This document shows, one piece after another, positions 42,347 to 49,771 of a stretch of DNA of 64,000 nucleotides (its first letter is position 1; every line of letters starts with the position of its first letter). The DNA is from an uncultured Bacteroides sp. (lineage in GTDB: Bacteria > Bacteroidota > Bacteroidia > Bacteroidales > Bacteroidaceae). A model generated the notes under the pieces. That model did no database searches and was not told the origin of the DNA. It saw only the letters and a program-made list of their open reading frames with translations. The stretch covers positions 1-64,000 of the forward strand of contig CAAFUN010000032.1 in NCBI GenBank assembly GCA_900766195.1. The letters are read 5' to 3'. The position numbers and the translations under genes were made by a program.

Positions 42347-44308
42347 TTATGCATCAATGTTTGCATAACTTGCATTCTTTTCAATAAAGTCGCGGCGCGG
42401 ACCTACATCTTCACCCATCAACATGGAGAAAATATAATCTGCTTCCACTGCACTATCTATACTTACTTGCTTCAACATACGGTTTTCCGGATTCATGGTT
42501 GTAGCCCATAATTGTTCCGGATTCATTTCACCCAAACCTTTATAGCGTTGAGTATGAATAGCGTTTTCCGAGCCACCACCGTAAGTGTCGATAAACTTCT
42601 GACGGTGTTGTTCTGTCCAACAATATTCTTCCGTCTTGCCTTTTTTGCAAAGGTAAAGTGGAGGAGTTGCTATGTAAAGGTATCCATTCTGGATGATTTG
42701 AGGAATGTAACGGAAGAAGAAGGTCATGATCAAAGTGTCAATGTGCGAACCATCGACATCGGCATCGGTCATTATAATTACCTTTTTGTACCGTAACTTT
42801 TCAATGTTTGCCTCTTTGGTATCTTCGTTGTTCACTCCGAAACGTACACCCAATGCCTGTATAATATTGTTTACTTCATCGCTCTCAAACGCTTTATGCC
42901 ACATGGCTTTTTCAACGTTCAATATTTTACCGCGTAATGGAAGGATTGCTTGGAATTTCCTGTCGCGTCCTTGTTTGGCAGAACCACCTGCAGAATCTCC
43001 CTCCACTAAGAAGAGTTCGCATTCTTCAGCATCTTTGCTCGAACAGTCGGCCAACTTACCCGGCATTCCACCGCCAGACATTGGCGATTTACGTTGCACT
43101 GATTCGCGTGCTTTACGTGCCGCAACACGAGCTTGAGCGGCTAGTATCACCTTGTCAACGATCAGTTTGGATTCCTTAGGATGTTCTTCCAAGTAGTAGT
43201 TCAATGCTTCACCTACAGCCTGGTCAACAGCTCCCATCACCTCGTTGTTACCAAGTTTTGTCTTGGTTTGACCTTCAAATTGAGGCTCGGCAACCTTAAT
43301 TGATATAACGGCTGTCAATCCTTCACGGAAGTCATCACCGGCTATTTCAACTTTAGCCTTCTCCAACATTTTGTTGTCTTCGGCGTATTTCTTTAGCGTA
43401 CGGGTAAGTGCGCGACGGAATCCGGCAAGATGAGTACCACCTTCTATCGTATTGATATTGTTGACGTACGAGTGGATATTTTCGTTGTAAGAAGTGTTAT
43501 ACATGATAGCCACTTCAACGGGAGTCCCCTGCTTCTCCGTATTGATATAGATCACGTCATTCATCAGATGCTCCCTGGAAGAATCTACGAAGCGGACAAA
43601 TTCTCTAAGTCCTTCTTCTGAATGAAAAATCTCTTGTTTATAGCTTCCGTCTTCCTCTATTTCTCGTCTGTCGGTGAGACTGATCTTTATACCTGCGTTC
43701 AGATAGGCAAGTTCGCGCATGCGGGTAGCCAATATCTCATACTTGTATACGGTTTCGGTAAAGATGCTGGTGTCCGGCCAGAATTGTTGTCTGGTACCCG
43801 TTATATCAGTATCTCCAACTACTTTTACAGGATAAAGAGGATGTCCGCATTCATATTCCTGCTGATAGATTTTTCCATTACGGAATACTTGTGTTGTCAT
43901 GTGAGTTGACAATGCATTTACACAAGAGACACCTACACCATGTAATCCACCAGAGACCTTATATGAACCCTTGTCAAACTTACCCCCGGCGTGTAGCACC
44001 GTCATTACCACTTCTAACGCTGATTTTTTCTCCTTCTCATGGTAATCCACTGGAATACCACGTCCGTTATCTTGTACGGTAATTGAATTGTCTTCGTTAA
44101 TTGTTACTTCTATGTGGTCGCAATAGCCGGCGAGAGCTTCATCAATGGAATTATCTACAACTTCATAAACCAAGTGGTGAAGTCCTTTGACGCCAGTGTC
44201 TCCAATATACATCGCGGGACGTTTTCTTACTGCTTCCAATCCTTCCAATACCTGGATGTTTTCTGCGGAATAATTCCCATTATTGGAGTTAATCTGTTCT
44301 TCAGTCAT
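42347..44308 (-). CDS. gyrB: DNA gyrase subunit B
   Basis: The 653-residue type IIA topoisomerase subunit starts with a GHKL ATPase domain: VLEGLEAVRKRPAMYIGDTG, YEVVDNSIDEALAGYCD (Asn/Glu), DNGRGIPV, GGLHGVGVSCVNALS. The transducer domain and a TOPRIM domain follow, with ELFLVEGDSAGGSAKQGRDR and IIMTDADVDGSHIDTLIMTF. It ends with the short C-terminal block YKGLGEMNPEQLWATTM. Its size fits the shorter GyrB found outside the gammaproteobacteria; ParE would have other TOPRIM signatures. It works with GyrA to introduce negative supercoils. A TATATTTG element lies 29 nt upstream on the minus strand. Confidence 0.93.
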   Translation of the reverse strand: MTEEQINSNNGNYSAENIQVLEGLEAVRKRPAMYIGDTGVKGLHHLVYEVVDNSIDEALAGYCDHIEVTINEDNSITVQDNGRGIPVDYHEKEKKSALEVVMTVLHAGGKFDKGSYKVSGGLHGVGVSCVNALSTHMTTQVFRNGKIYQQEYECGHPLYPVKVVGDTDITGTRQQFWPDTSIFTETVYKYEILATRMRELAYLNAGIKISLTDRREIEEDGSYKQEIFHSEEGLREFVRFVDSSREHLMNDVIYINTEKQGTPVEVAIMYNTSYNENIHSYVNNINTIEGGTHLAGFRRALTRTLKKYAEDNKMLEKAKVEIAGDDFREGLTAVISIKVAEPQFEGQTKTKLGNNEVMGAVDQAVGEALNYYLEEHPKESKLIVDKVILAAQARVAARKARESVQRKSPMSGGGMPGKLADCSSKDAEECELFLVEGDSAGGSAKQGRDRKFQAILPLRGKILNVEKAMWHKAFESDEVNNIIQALGVRFGVNNEDTKEANIEKLRYKKVIIMTDADVDGSHIDTLIMTFFFRYIPQIIQNGYLYIATPPLYLCKKGKTEEYCWTEQHRQKFIDTYGGGSENAIHTQRYKGLGEMNPEQLWATTMNPENRMLKQVSIDSAVEADYIFSMLMGEDVGPRRDFIEKNASYANIDA

Positions 44309-44336
44309 AATCTATTTTCTTATTCAAATAACTAGG

Positions 44337-44344
44337 CAAATATA
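44337..44344 (-). promoter_or_regulatory. Candidate -7 element of gyrB
   Basis: CAAATATA on the plus strand reads TATATTTG on the minus strand, fitting TAnnTTTG, 28 nt before the gyrB start. A clear TTTG at -33 is not seen. Confidence 0.45.
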
Positions 44345-44445
44345 GTGAAAATCATCGAGATGGGAAACTTAACCAGTGGTTAAATTTTGCTTTCGTCGGG
44401 CTTTTGATATCTTTTGCTTGCTGATTTATTGAAGTATGTGTATGG

Positions 44446-44474
44446 CAAAAAGGTCAGACTAAAAAGTCTGACCT
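44446..44474 (-). terminator. Terminator of the tRNA-Glu-rpsT transcript
   Basis: AGGTCAGACT (44451-44460) and AGTCTGACCT (44465-44474) form a perfect 10-bp stem with a four-base loop. On the minus strand the stem is followed by TTTTT (44450-44446), giving an intrinsic terminator 36 nt after the rpsT stop. Confidence 0.85.
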
Positions 44475-44509
44475 CTCGATATATCTTTTGTACTTAAATC
44501 AATTGGTCT

Positions 44510-44764
44510 TTATGCCAACTTGTTGATGTAAATAGCCAACTTTGATTTCAAGTTGCTTGCCTTATTTTTGTGGATGATATTGGTCTTAGCCAATTTATCC
44601 AACATTTTAGTTACGGTTGGATATAAAGCTGAAGCTTCAGCCTTATCTGTAGTTGTGCGAAGTTTTCTAACAGCATTTCTCATGGTTTTACCATAATATC
44701 TGTTATGGAGTCTTCTCTTCTCTTCTTGTCTGATTCTTTTCAGTGATGATTTGTGATTTGCCAT
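44510..44764 (-). CDS. rpsT: 30S ribosomal protein S20
   Basis: The 84-residue basic protein begins MANHKSSLKRIRQEEKRRLH. It has three amphipathic helices with KTMRNAVRKLRTTTDKAEAS and LDKLAKTNIIHKNKASNLKS, the S20 pattern. It binds 16S rRNA in the 30S body. It lies 40 nt after the tRNA-Glu gene with no terminator between, so both are probably made from the promoter at 44930-44960. A perfect intrinsic terminator follows. Confidence 0.97.
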   Translation of the reverse strand: MANHKSSLKRIRQEEKRRLHNRYYGKTMRNAVRKLRTTTDKAEASALYPTVTKMLDKLAKTNIIHKNKASNLKSKLAIYINKLA

Positions 44765-44804
44765 CTCGACTAATCTTTTTTTTATTCGTTTATCTTTTTA
44801 ATTG

Positions 44805-44876
44805 TAGCCCGTGGGGGAGTCGAACCCCCCTTTCAAGAATGAAAATCTTGCGTCCTAACCGATAGACGAACGGGCC
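44805..44876 (-). tRNA. tRNA-Glu (anticodon TTC)
   Basis: Read on the minus strand, the 72-nt sequence folds as a cloverleaf. It has acceptor GGCCCGT/ACGGGCT, a D arm with GGTTAGGAC, an anticodon stem CAAGA/TCTTG around TTTTCAT (anticodon TTC), and a T arm GGGG-TTCGACT-CCCC. The 1:72 pair is G-T. The discriminator base is A; the following bases are CA, so the 3' CCA is not encoded. Confidence 0.95.
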
Positions 44877-44877
44877 A

Positions 44878-45209
44878 TTGCTTTGTTGAAATTCGCTTCA
44901 ATGATCGGCGCATTCCTTGTTTGCGGATGCAAATGTAGGCACTATTTTTGAATTGGCAAAATATTGTTGGTAAAAAAATATCAGATTAGTTCCATTGAAT
45001 GAACCTGTAGTTGCTGTTCTTTTTGATTATCAGCGTAATACACTAAGTTAATAATCGGATTTAAGTTACTTTGTTCTTATAAAATTGAATGTTTTGCCTA
45101 TTCCATTACTCCTAATTTCTTTATTGGGGCCTTTGGTTTCTTTGCAGAATGTGCCAGTAAATCTCTAAATTTACGTAATTTTGTTCTTTGTTCTATAGAT
45201 AGAAAAGAG
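44878..45209. other. Divergent region between tRNA-Glu and recO
   Basis: These 332 bases hold the tRNA promoter on the minus strand and a weaker plus-strand -7 element (TAATTTTG, 45176-45183) for recO. I see nothing else: no repeat, hairpin or coding sequence. Confidence 0.5.
44930..44960 (-). promoter_or_regulatory. Promoter of tRNA-Glu-rpsT
   Basis: On the minus strand TTTG (44960-44957), a 19-nt spacer and TACATTTG (44937-44930) fit the Bacteroides vegetative consensus exactly. It lies about 54 nt before the tRNA 5' end. Confidence 0.75.
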
Positions 45210-45938
45210 ATGCTAGAGAAAATTACGGGGATAGTATTGCATACATTAAGGTATAATGATACGGCTCTGATAGCTCATGTATATACCGAAAATTTGGGTA
45301 GGGCGGCTTTCTTGGTACCGATGTCTCGCTCGCGTAAGGCTTCGGTAAAATCCGTGATCTTTCAGCCGCTTGCTTTGGTAGAGTTGGAAGCAGATCTTCG
45401 TTTGCGTAGCTCAATCTATAAGATAAAAGAGGCAAAGTCGCTTTATCCTTTTACTTCGGTACCTTATGATCCGTATAAATCAGCTATTGCGCTTTTCTTG
45501 GCTGAATTTCTGTATCGGGCTATCCGTGAAGAAGCTGAGAATCGTCCGTTGTTTACCTATTTGCGACACTCTATTATCTGGCTTGACGAGTGTGAAAAAG
45601 GATTCTCTAACTTTCATTTAGTCTTTTTGATGCGCCTCTCCCGCTTTCTAGGGCTTTATCCTAACTTAGAGAACTATCATGAAGGAGATTATTTTGATCT
45701 CCGGAATGCGGAATTTACATCATTGAAGCCACAATTACATCCTTATTATATAGAGCCCAATGAGGCTACAAGAATTATAAGAGTAATGCGAATGAATTAT
45801 GAAACAATGCATCTCTTTTTAATGACTCGTACTGAACGGAATCGTTGTCTTGTTATCATGAATGAATATTACAGACTCCACTTACCTGATTTTCCGATAC
45901 TGAAATCGATAGATGTCTTGAAAGAATTGTTTGAATAA
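45210..45938 (+). CDS. recO: DNA repair protein RecO
   Basis: The 242-residue protein has the RecO N-terminal OB fold (MLEKITGIVLHTLRYNDTAL, VPMSRSRKASVKSVIFQPLA) and a helical C-terminal part with AIALFLAEFLYRAIREE. RecO loads RecA on SSB-coated DNA together with RecR. The cysteine zinc ribbon seen in some RecO proteins is absent, as expected for Bacteroidetes. The gene stands alone on the plus strand, divergent from tRNA-Glu and 94 bp before fumC. Confidence 0.85.
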   Translation: MLEKITGIVLHTLRYNDTALIAHVYTENLGRAAFLVPMSRSRKASVKSVIFQPLALVELEADLRLRSSIYKIKEAKSLYPFTSVPYDPYKSAIALFLAEFLYRAIREEAENRPLFTYLRHSIIWLDECEKGFSNFHLVFLMRLSRFLGLYPNLENYHEGDYFDLRNAEFTSLKPQLHPYYIEPNEATRIIRVMRMNYETMHLFLMTRTERNRCLVIMNEYYRLHLPDFPILKSIDVLKELFE

Positions 45939-46032
45939 ATAATCTTCACTTCTGTAGAAAATCATTATAATTAGGTATTGATAATGTGGAATAGTCTTAC
46001 GAACTTTGTGTGAAAATATAAAAGAATAAGTT

Positions 46033-47427
46033 ATGGAATATCGTATTGAGCATGACACAATGGGTGAGGTGAAAGTACCTGCAGATAAGTATTGGGGAGC
46101 GCAGACAGAACGCTCGCGCAATAATTTCAAAATAGGACCGGCAGCCTCTATGCCCAAAGAAATAATTCATGCATTCGGTTATCTTAAAAAGGCGGCTGCT
46201 TATGCAAACTTTGATTTAGGAGTGCTGTCCGGTGAAAAGAGAGATCTTATTGCAAGAGTCTGCGATGAAATTATAGAAGGAAAGTTGGATGATCAGTTTC
46301 CTCTTGTTATCTGGCAAACAGGATCGGGCACTCAATCAAATATGAATGTGAATGAAGTGATCTCAAATCGTGCACTGGTGCTGAGTGGCGGTAAGCTCGG
46401 AGACAAAAGTCCGATCCATCCCAATGATGATGTAAACAAATCGCAGTCGTCCAACGATACTTTTCCTACTGCATTGCACATTGCAGCTTATACAAAGATA
46501 GCAGGTAAGACGTTGCCCGGAGCTGAATACCTGCAAAAAGCCTTAGCGGAGAAATCAGAACAATTTAAGACAATTATTAAGATAGGAAGGACACATTTGC
46601 AAGATGCCACTCCTCTCACTTTGGGACAGGAATTTTCGGGATATGCAGCACAAGTACAGTATGCTGTAGATGCGGTAAAAGCAACATTGGGGCATCTGTC
46701 ACAATTGGCACTCGGAGGTACAGCAGTGGGTACAGGGCTGAATACTCCGCAAGGGTATGATGTAAAGGTAGCTCAGTACATTGCAAAATTCACAGGTCTG
46801 CCTTTTGTTACCGCACCCAACAAGTTTGAGGCACTTGCTGCCAATGATGCCATTGTCGGTACACACGGAGCGCTGAATCAAATGGCTGTATCACTGTTCA
46901 AGATTGCACAGGACATTCGGTTGCTTGGGTCGGGACCACGTTCGGGCATTGGCGAACTGCATCTACCGGAAAACGAACCGGGTTCGTCTATTATGCCGGG
47001 GAAAGTAAATCCTACGCAAAATGAAGCTCTTACCATGGTATGTGCACAAGTGATGGGAAATAATACCACGATAACTTTTGCCGGAGCGAATGGCAATTAT
47101 GAACTAAATGTGTTCAAACCAGTGCTAGCAGCTAACTTCCTGCAATCGGCGGAATTGCTTGGAGATGCTTGTTGCTCGTTTACCGACCATTGTGTATCAG
47201 GTATAGAACCAAATCTGAAGCGGATCAAAGAACTGGTGGATAATTCATTGATGCTTGTCACTGCGCTAAATACCCACATTGGTTACGAGAAAGCAGCAAA
47301 GATAGCCAAAGCAGCCCATAAGAATGGTACCACTCTTCGGGAAGAGGCTATTAAATCGGGCTTCCTCACTGGCGAACAATTTGACCAATGGGTGAAGCCC
47401 GAAGATATGGTAGGTAGCTTAAAATAG
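46033..47427 (+). CDS. fumC: Class II fumarate hydratase
   Basis: The 464-residue fumarase begins with YRIEHDTMGEVKVPADKYWG and AQTERSRNNFKIG. It has VIWQTGSGTQSNMNVNEVIS, HPNDDVNKSQSSNDTFPTAL and the signature GSSIMPGKVNPTQNEA, with the catalytic Ser in the flexible loop. It interconverts fumarate and malate and is Fe-S free. The length is standard. It converges on ovoA with a single base between the two stop codons, so there is no room for a separate terminator. Confidence 0.93.
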   Translation: MEYRIEHDTMGEVKVPADKYWGAQTERSRNNFKIGPAASMPKEIIHAFGYLKKAAAYANFDLGVLSGEKRDLIARVCDEIIEGKLDDQFPLVIWQTGSGTQSNMNVNEVISNRALVLSGGKLGDKSPIHPNDDVNKSQSSNDTFPTALHIAAYTKIAGKTLPGAEYLQKALAEKSEQFKTIIKIGRTHLQDATPLTLGQEFSGYAAQVQYAVDAVKATLGHLSQLALGGTAVGTGLNTPQGYDVKVAQYIAKFTGLPFVTAPNKFEALAANDAIVGTHGALNQMAVSLFKIAQDIRLLGSGPRSGIGELHLPENEPGSSIMPGKVNPTQNEALTMVCAQVMGNNTTITFAGANGNYELNVFKPVLAANFLQSAELLGDACCSFTDHCVSGIEPNLKRIKELVDNSLMLVTALNTHIGYEKAAKIAKAAHKNGTTLREEAIKSGFLTGEQFDQWVKPEDMVGSLK

Positions 47428-47428
47428 C

Positions 47429-49555
47429 TTATTGACGTTTACGCCATATGCTTACTTCCACAAGGTGAGTAGTGCAACTTCGCGAACTTTGACGAAGCGT
47501 GTACGGCAAATTAACAGGACTTCCTTCAAGGCTAAATTCTTTTATAAGGATATCTTTAATGCCTTCGAAGGAAGTCACTGGTTCACCATCTCGCTTAAAC
47601 CCGCCTGGCCGGTATTCTTTACCGATGGAATTTGATTCCCAGTCATAAGTGGAGGCAACTACAAGCATTCCGTTGGCATTCAGCCTTTCATGAATATGCT
47701 GTAAGAAAGCAATGGGATTAATCAATTCCTCGAGTAGGCAAGGAGCCATAATAAGGTCATAACCGGTATATATTGGTTTCAGATTGTTGGCATTATCCTG
47801 CATAAACAGGATTTTCTCTTTTCTTGTGCCCAGGCCTGTTTCGGAAAGTACCAGCTCACGATAAAACACAAGTTCATCTTCATCTTTTATGATATATCTC
47901 ATAAAGCCTTTCTCCTGCAGCTGAATGGGCATGCGGATAAACCGGGCTGAAAAATCAATAGCGGTAATATGATCAAAATAAGGCGCTAGTTCAAAAGCCA
48001 ACCGTCCTGTATCTGCATTCAAGTCGAGTACATTGCTTATGGTTTGTTTGCTGCCAGCTGTAGCCTCTATTTGCTCCATGATTAAAGCTGCGAGTGACTT
48101 CTGGAAATTCGTTTGAGTTCCAAAAGTATCTCCCCAATTGTTTTCGCAAGAGTTTGCCACTTCCACATCTGTTTCATATTCATCATTGCTGATCACCAAC
48201 GGATGTGAGGATTCTACTATGCGAAAGCCTGCATGTTGGTAGAAATGACGCCGGAAAGCGTAACGTGCATGAAGTGTCGCTTCGTTTCCTGTTGAAATCC
48301 ATGAACCACCTTTTATAAGGTTATGTTTGCCATCAAATGTCGGGGTGGAGAAGTCATCATACATGGGGTGTACGCGGAATCCTGCAAAACCGGTAATTGG
48401 AGTCTCCGTCCATTGCCACACGTTGCCTATCACGTCATAGAATTCACCATTCTTAAATTTATTCACCGGACATGGAGAGGCATAATATTCCAGATTGATA
48501 TTTCCGGGGGCTTTGTCCCATGCTTCGATATCGGGAATATTGCAATATTCCACCAACCGATACCATTCTGCCTCGGTGGGTAAGCGGAATTTCTTGCCGG
48601 TCTTTTCCGATAACCAGTTGCAGTATGCCTTTGCTTCGAGATAGTTCACTTCCACAGGCCAGTCCCACGGCATAGCTATCTCTTCTGCCATTAGTCGCAG
48701 CATATAGTTATTGCCTTCTTTTCTCCAAAAGAGAGGCATTTGCGCTTGTTTAAAGTTGCGCCATTCCCAACCTTCTTTTGTCCAATAGCTTTCATTGTTA
48801 TATCCACCAGCATTTACAAAATCCAGAAACTCTCCGTTGGAAATTAGCATTTTGCTGACACGGAAATCTTCCACCTTTTCTATATGACTTCCATATTCAT
48901 TATCCCAACCGTAAAGCGGGTGATCGGCAGGTTTACCCAATTTCATCTCACCACCAGGTACCGGAAGGGTAACATTATCGCGTGGAGTTTCTGCGTGTTC
49001 TTTGCAAATTTCTCCAAAACGTCCGCTTATAACTTTGCTCAGCGGGAGTTGACGAATCAGTACCGATGATGTTTCTAGATGGATACGTTCGTGCTCTATT
49101 CCCATCATGATAATCCAGAACGGACTTTCCCAATTGATAGGAAGTGTCATTGGTGAATGGTCGATGATATCAAGAATCACCTGTTTGACCTGCTCTCTAT
49201 ATTCGCGTACGGCAGCTACTGATGGCCAACTATAGTGTCGTTCGTCAAGATCATCCCAACTCATCTCATCTACACCGATGGCAAAGATCGATTCAAAAGC
49301 CGGATTTATACGGAAGTTAATGACTTTGGCAAGAAAAAGTTTGTTTATAAAGAAGGAGGCTGTGTGCCCCAGATAGAAAAGGATGACATGACGAAGCGGA
49401 TCACCACGCATATAAAAGGTGTCATCATCTGCCAATTGCGTGTATAGCTTTTCGTCTATCTGCCAGGTTTTCAAGAAGTAATCTCTGATCTCTGCTTTTT
49501 TTTTCTCGGGATTCCCTTCTTTCAAGTTTATTGTTTTAGTTATTAGGCTTTGCAT
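47429..49555 (-). CDS. ovoA: OvoA-type 5-histidylcysteine sulfoxide synthase/methyltransferase
   Basis: The 708-residue protein matches OvoA in length and layout. An N-terminal DinB-like domain has iron ligands in LGHTASFF (H64) and EHERIHLE (H155, H159, E161; HX3HXE). A formylglycine-generating-enzyme-like (SUMF1) domain follows (about 195-450), with DVIGNVWQWTETP, IKGGSWISTG and YQHAGFRIV. A C-terminal SAM methyltransferase domain starts near 505 (VLDLNADTGRLAFELAP). OvoA joins cysteine sulfur to C5 of histidine with O2 and then N-methylates, giving ovothiol A. The C-terminal methyltransferase separates it from EgtB. The PLP lyase that completes the pathway (OvoB) is not in the window. Confidence 0.85.
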   Translation of the reverse strand: MQSLITKTINLKEGNPEKKKAEIRDYFLKTWQIDEKLYTQLADDDTFYMRGDPLRHVILFYLGHTASFFINKLFLAKVINFRINPAFESIFAIGVDEMSWDDLDERHYSWPSVAAVREYREQVKQVILDIIDHSPMTLPINWESPFWIIMMGIEHERIHLETSSVLIRQLPLSKVISGRFGEICKEHAETPRDNVTLPVPGGEMKLGKPADHPLYGWDNEYGSHIEKVEDFRVSKMLISNGEFLDFVNAGGYNNESYWTKEGWEWRNFKQAQMPLFWRKEGNNYMLRLMAEEIAMPWDWPVEVNYLEAKAYCNWLSEKTGKKFRLPTEAEWYRLVEYCNIPDIEAWDKAPGNINLEYYASPCPVNKFKNGEFYDVIGNVWQWTETPITGFAGFRVHPMYDDFSTPTFDGKHNLIKGGSWISTGNEATLHARYAFRRHFYQHAGFRIVESSHPLVISNDEYETDVEVANSCENNWGDTFGTQTNFQKSLAALIMEQIEATAGSKQTISNVLDLNADTGRLAFELAPYFDHITAIDFSARFIRMPIQLQEKGFMRYIIKDEDELVFYRELVLSETGLGTRKEKILFMQDNANNLKPIYTGYDLIMAPCLLEELINPIAFLQHIHERLNANGMLVVASTYDWESNSIGKEYRPGGFKRDGEPVTSFEGIKDILIKEFSLEGSPVNLPYTLRQSSRSCTTHLVEVSIWRKRQ

Positions 49556-49588
49556 CTCATTCTTAGAATTATGTAGTACAATAAATGT

Positions 49589-49607
49589 CTAAGCACAGTG
49601 TGCTTAG
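49589..49607. promoter_or_regulatory. 19-bp palindrome between ovoA and the PUL regulator
   Basis: CTAAGCACA, one base, TGTGCTTAG: perfect 9-bp arms at 49589-49597 and 49599-49607. A TATTTTTG on the minus strand (49621-49614) is a candidate -7 element for ovoA, so the palindrome would sit at its start site. It looks like an operator for a dimeric regulator or a short leader hairpin. Confidence 0.5.
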
Positions 49608-49662
49608 CAAAAACAAAAATAGAAATTATTTATGAAATATTCTTCGCAAAAAGAATTTTCAA

Positions 49663-49670
49663 TATCTTTG
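49663..49670 (+). promoter_or_regulatory. Candidate -7 element of the PUL regulator gene
   Basis: TATCTTTG fits TAnnTTTG and lies about 100 nt before the ATG at 49772. No clear TTTG is found at the expected spacing. Confidence 0.4.
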
Positions 49671-49771
49671 TTTATACTAGACCGAAATATGTTTTTGAAT
49701 GATCTGGATAAAACAATAGTTTAACTTTAAATAATTACTTGATATATACTTTCAATTTATACGGATTTACT

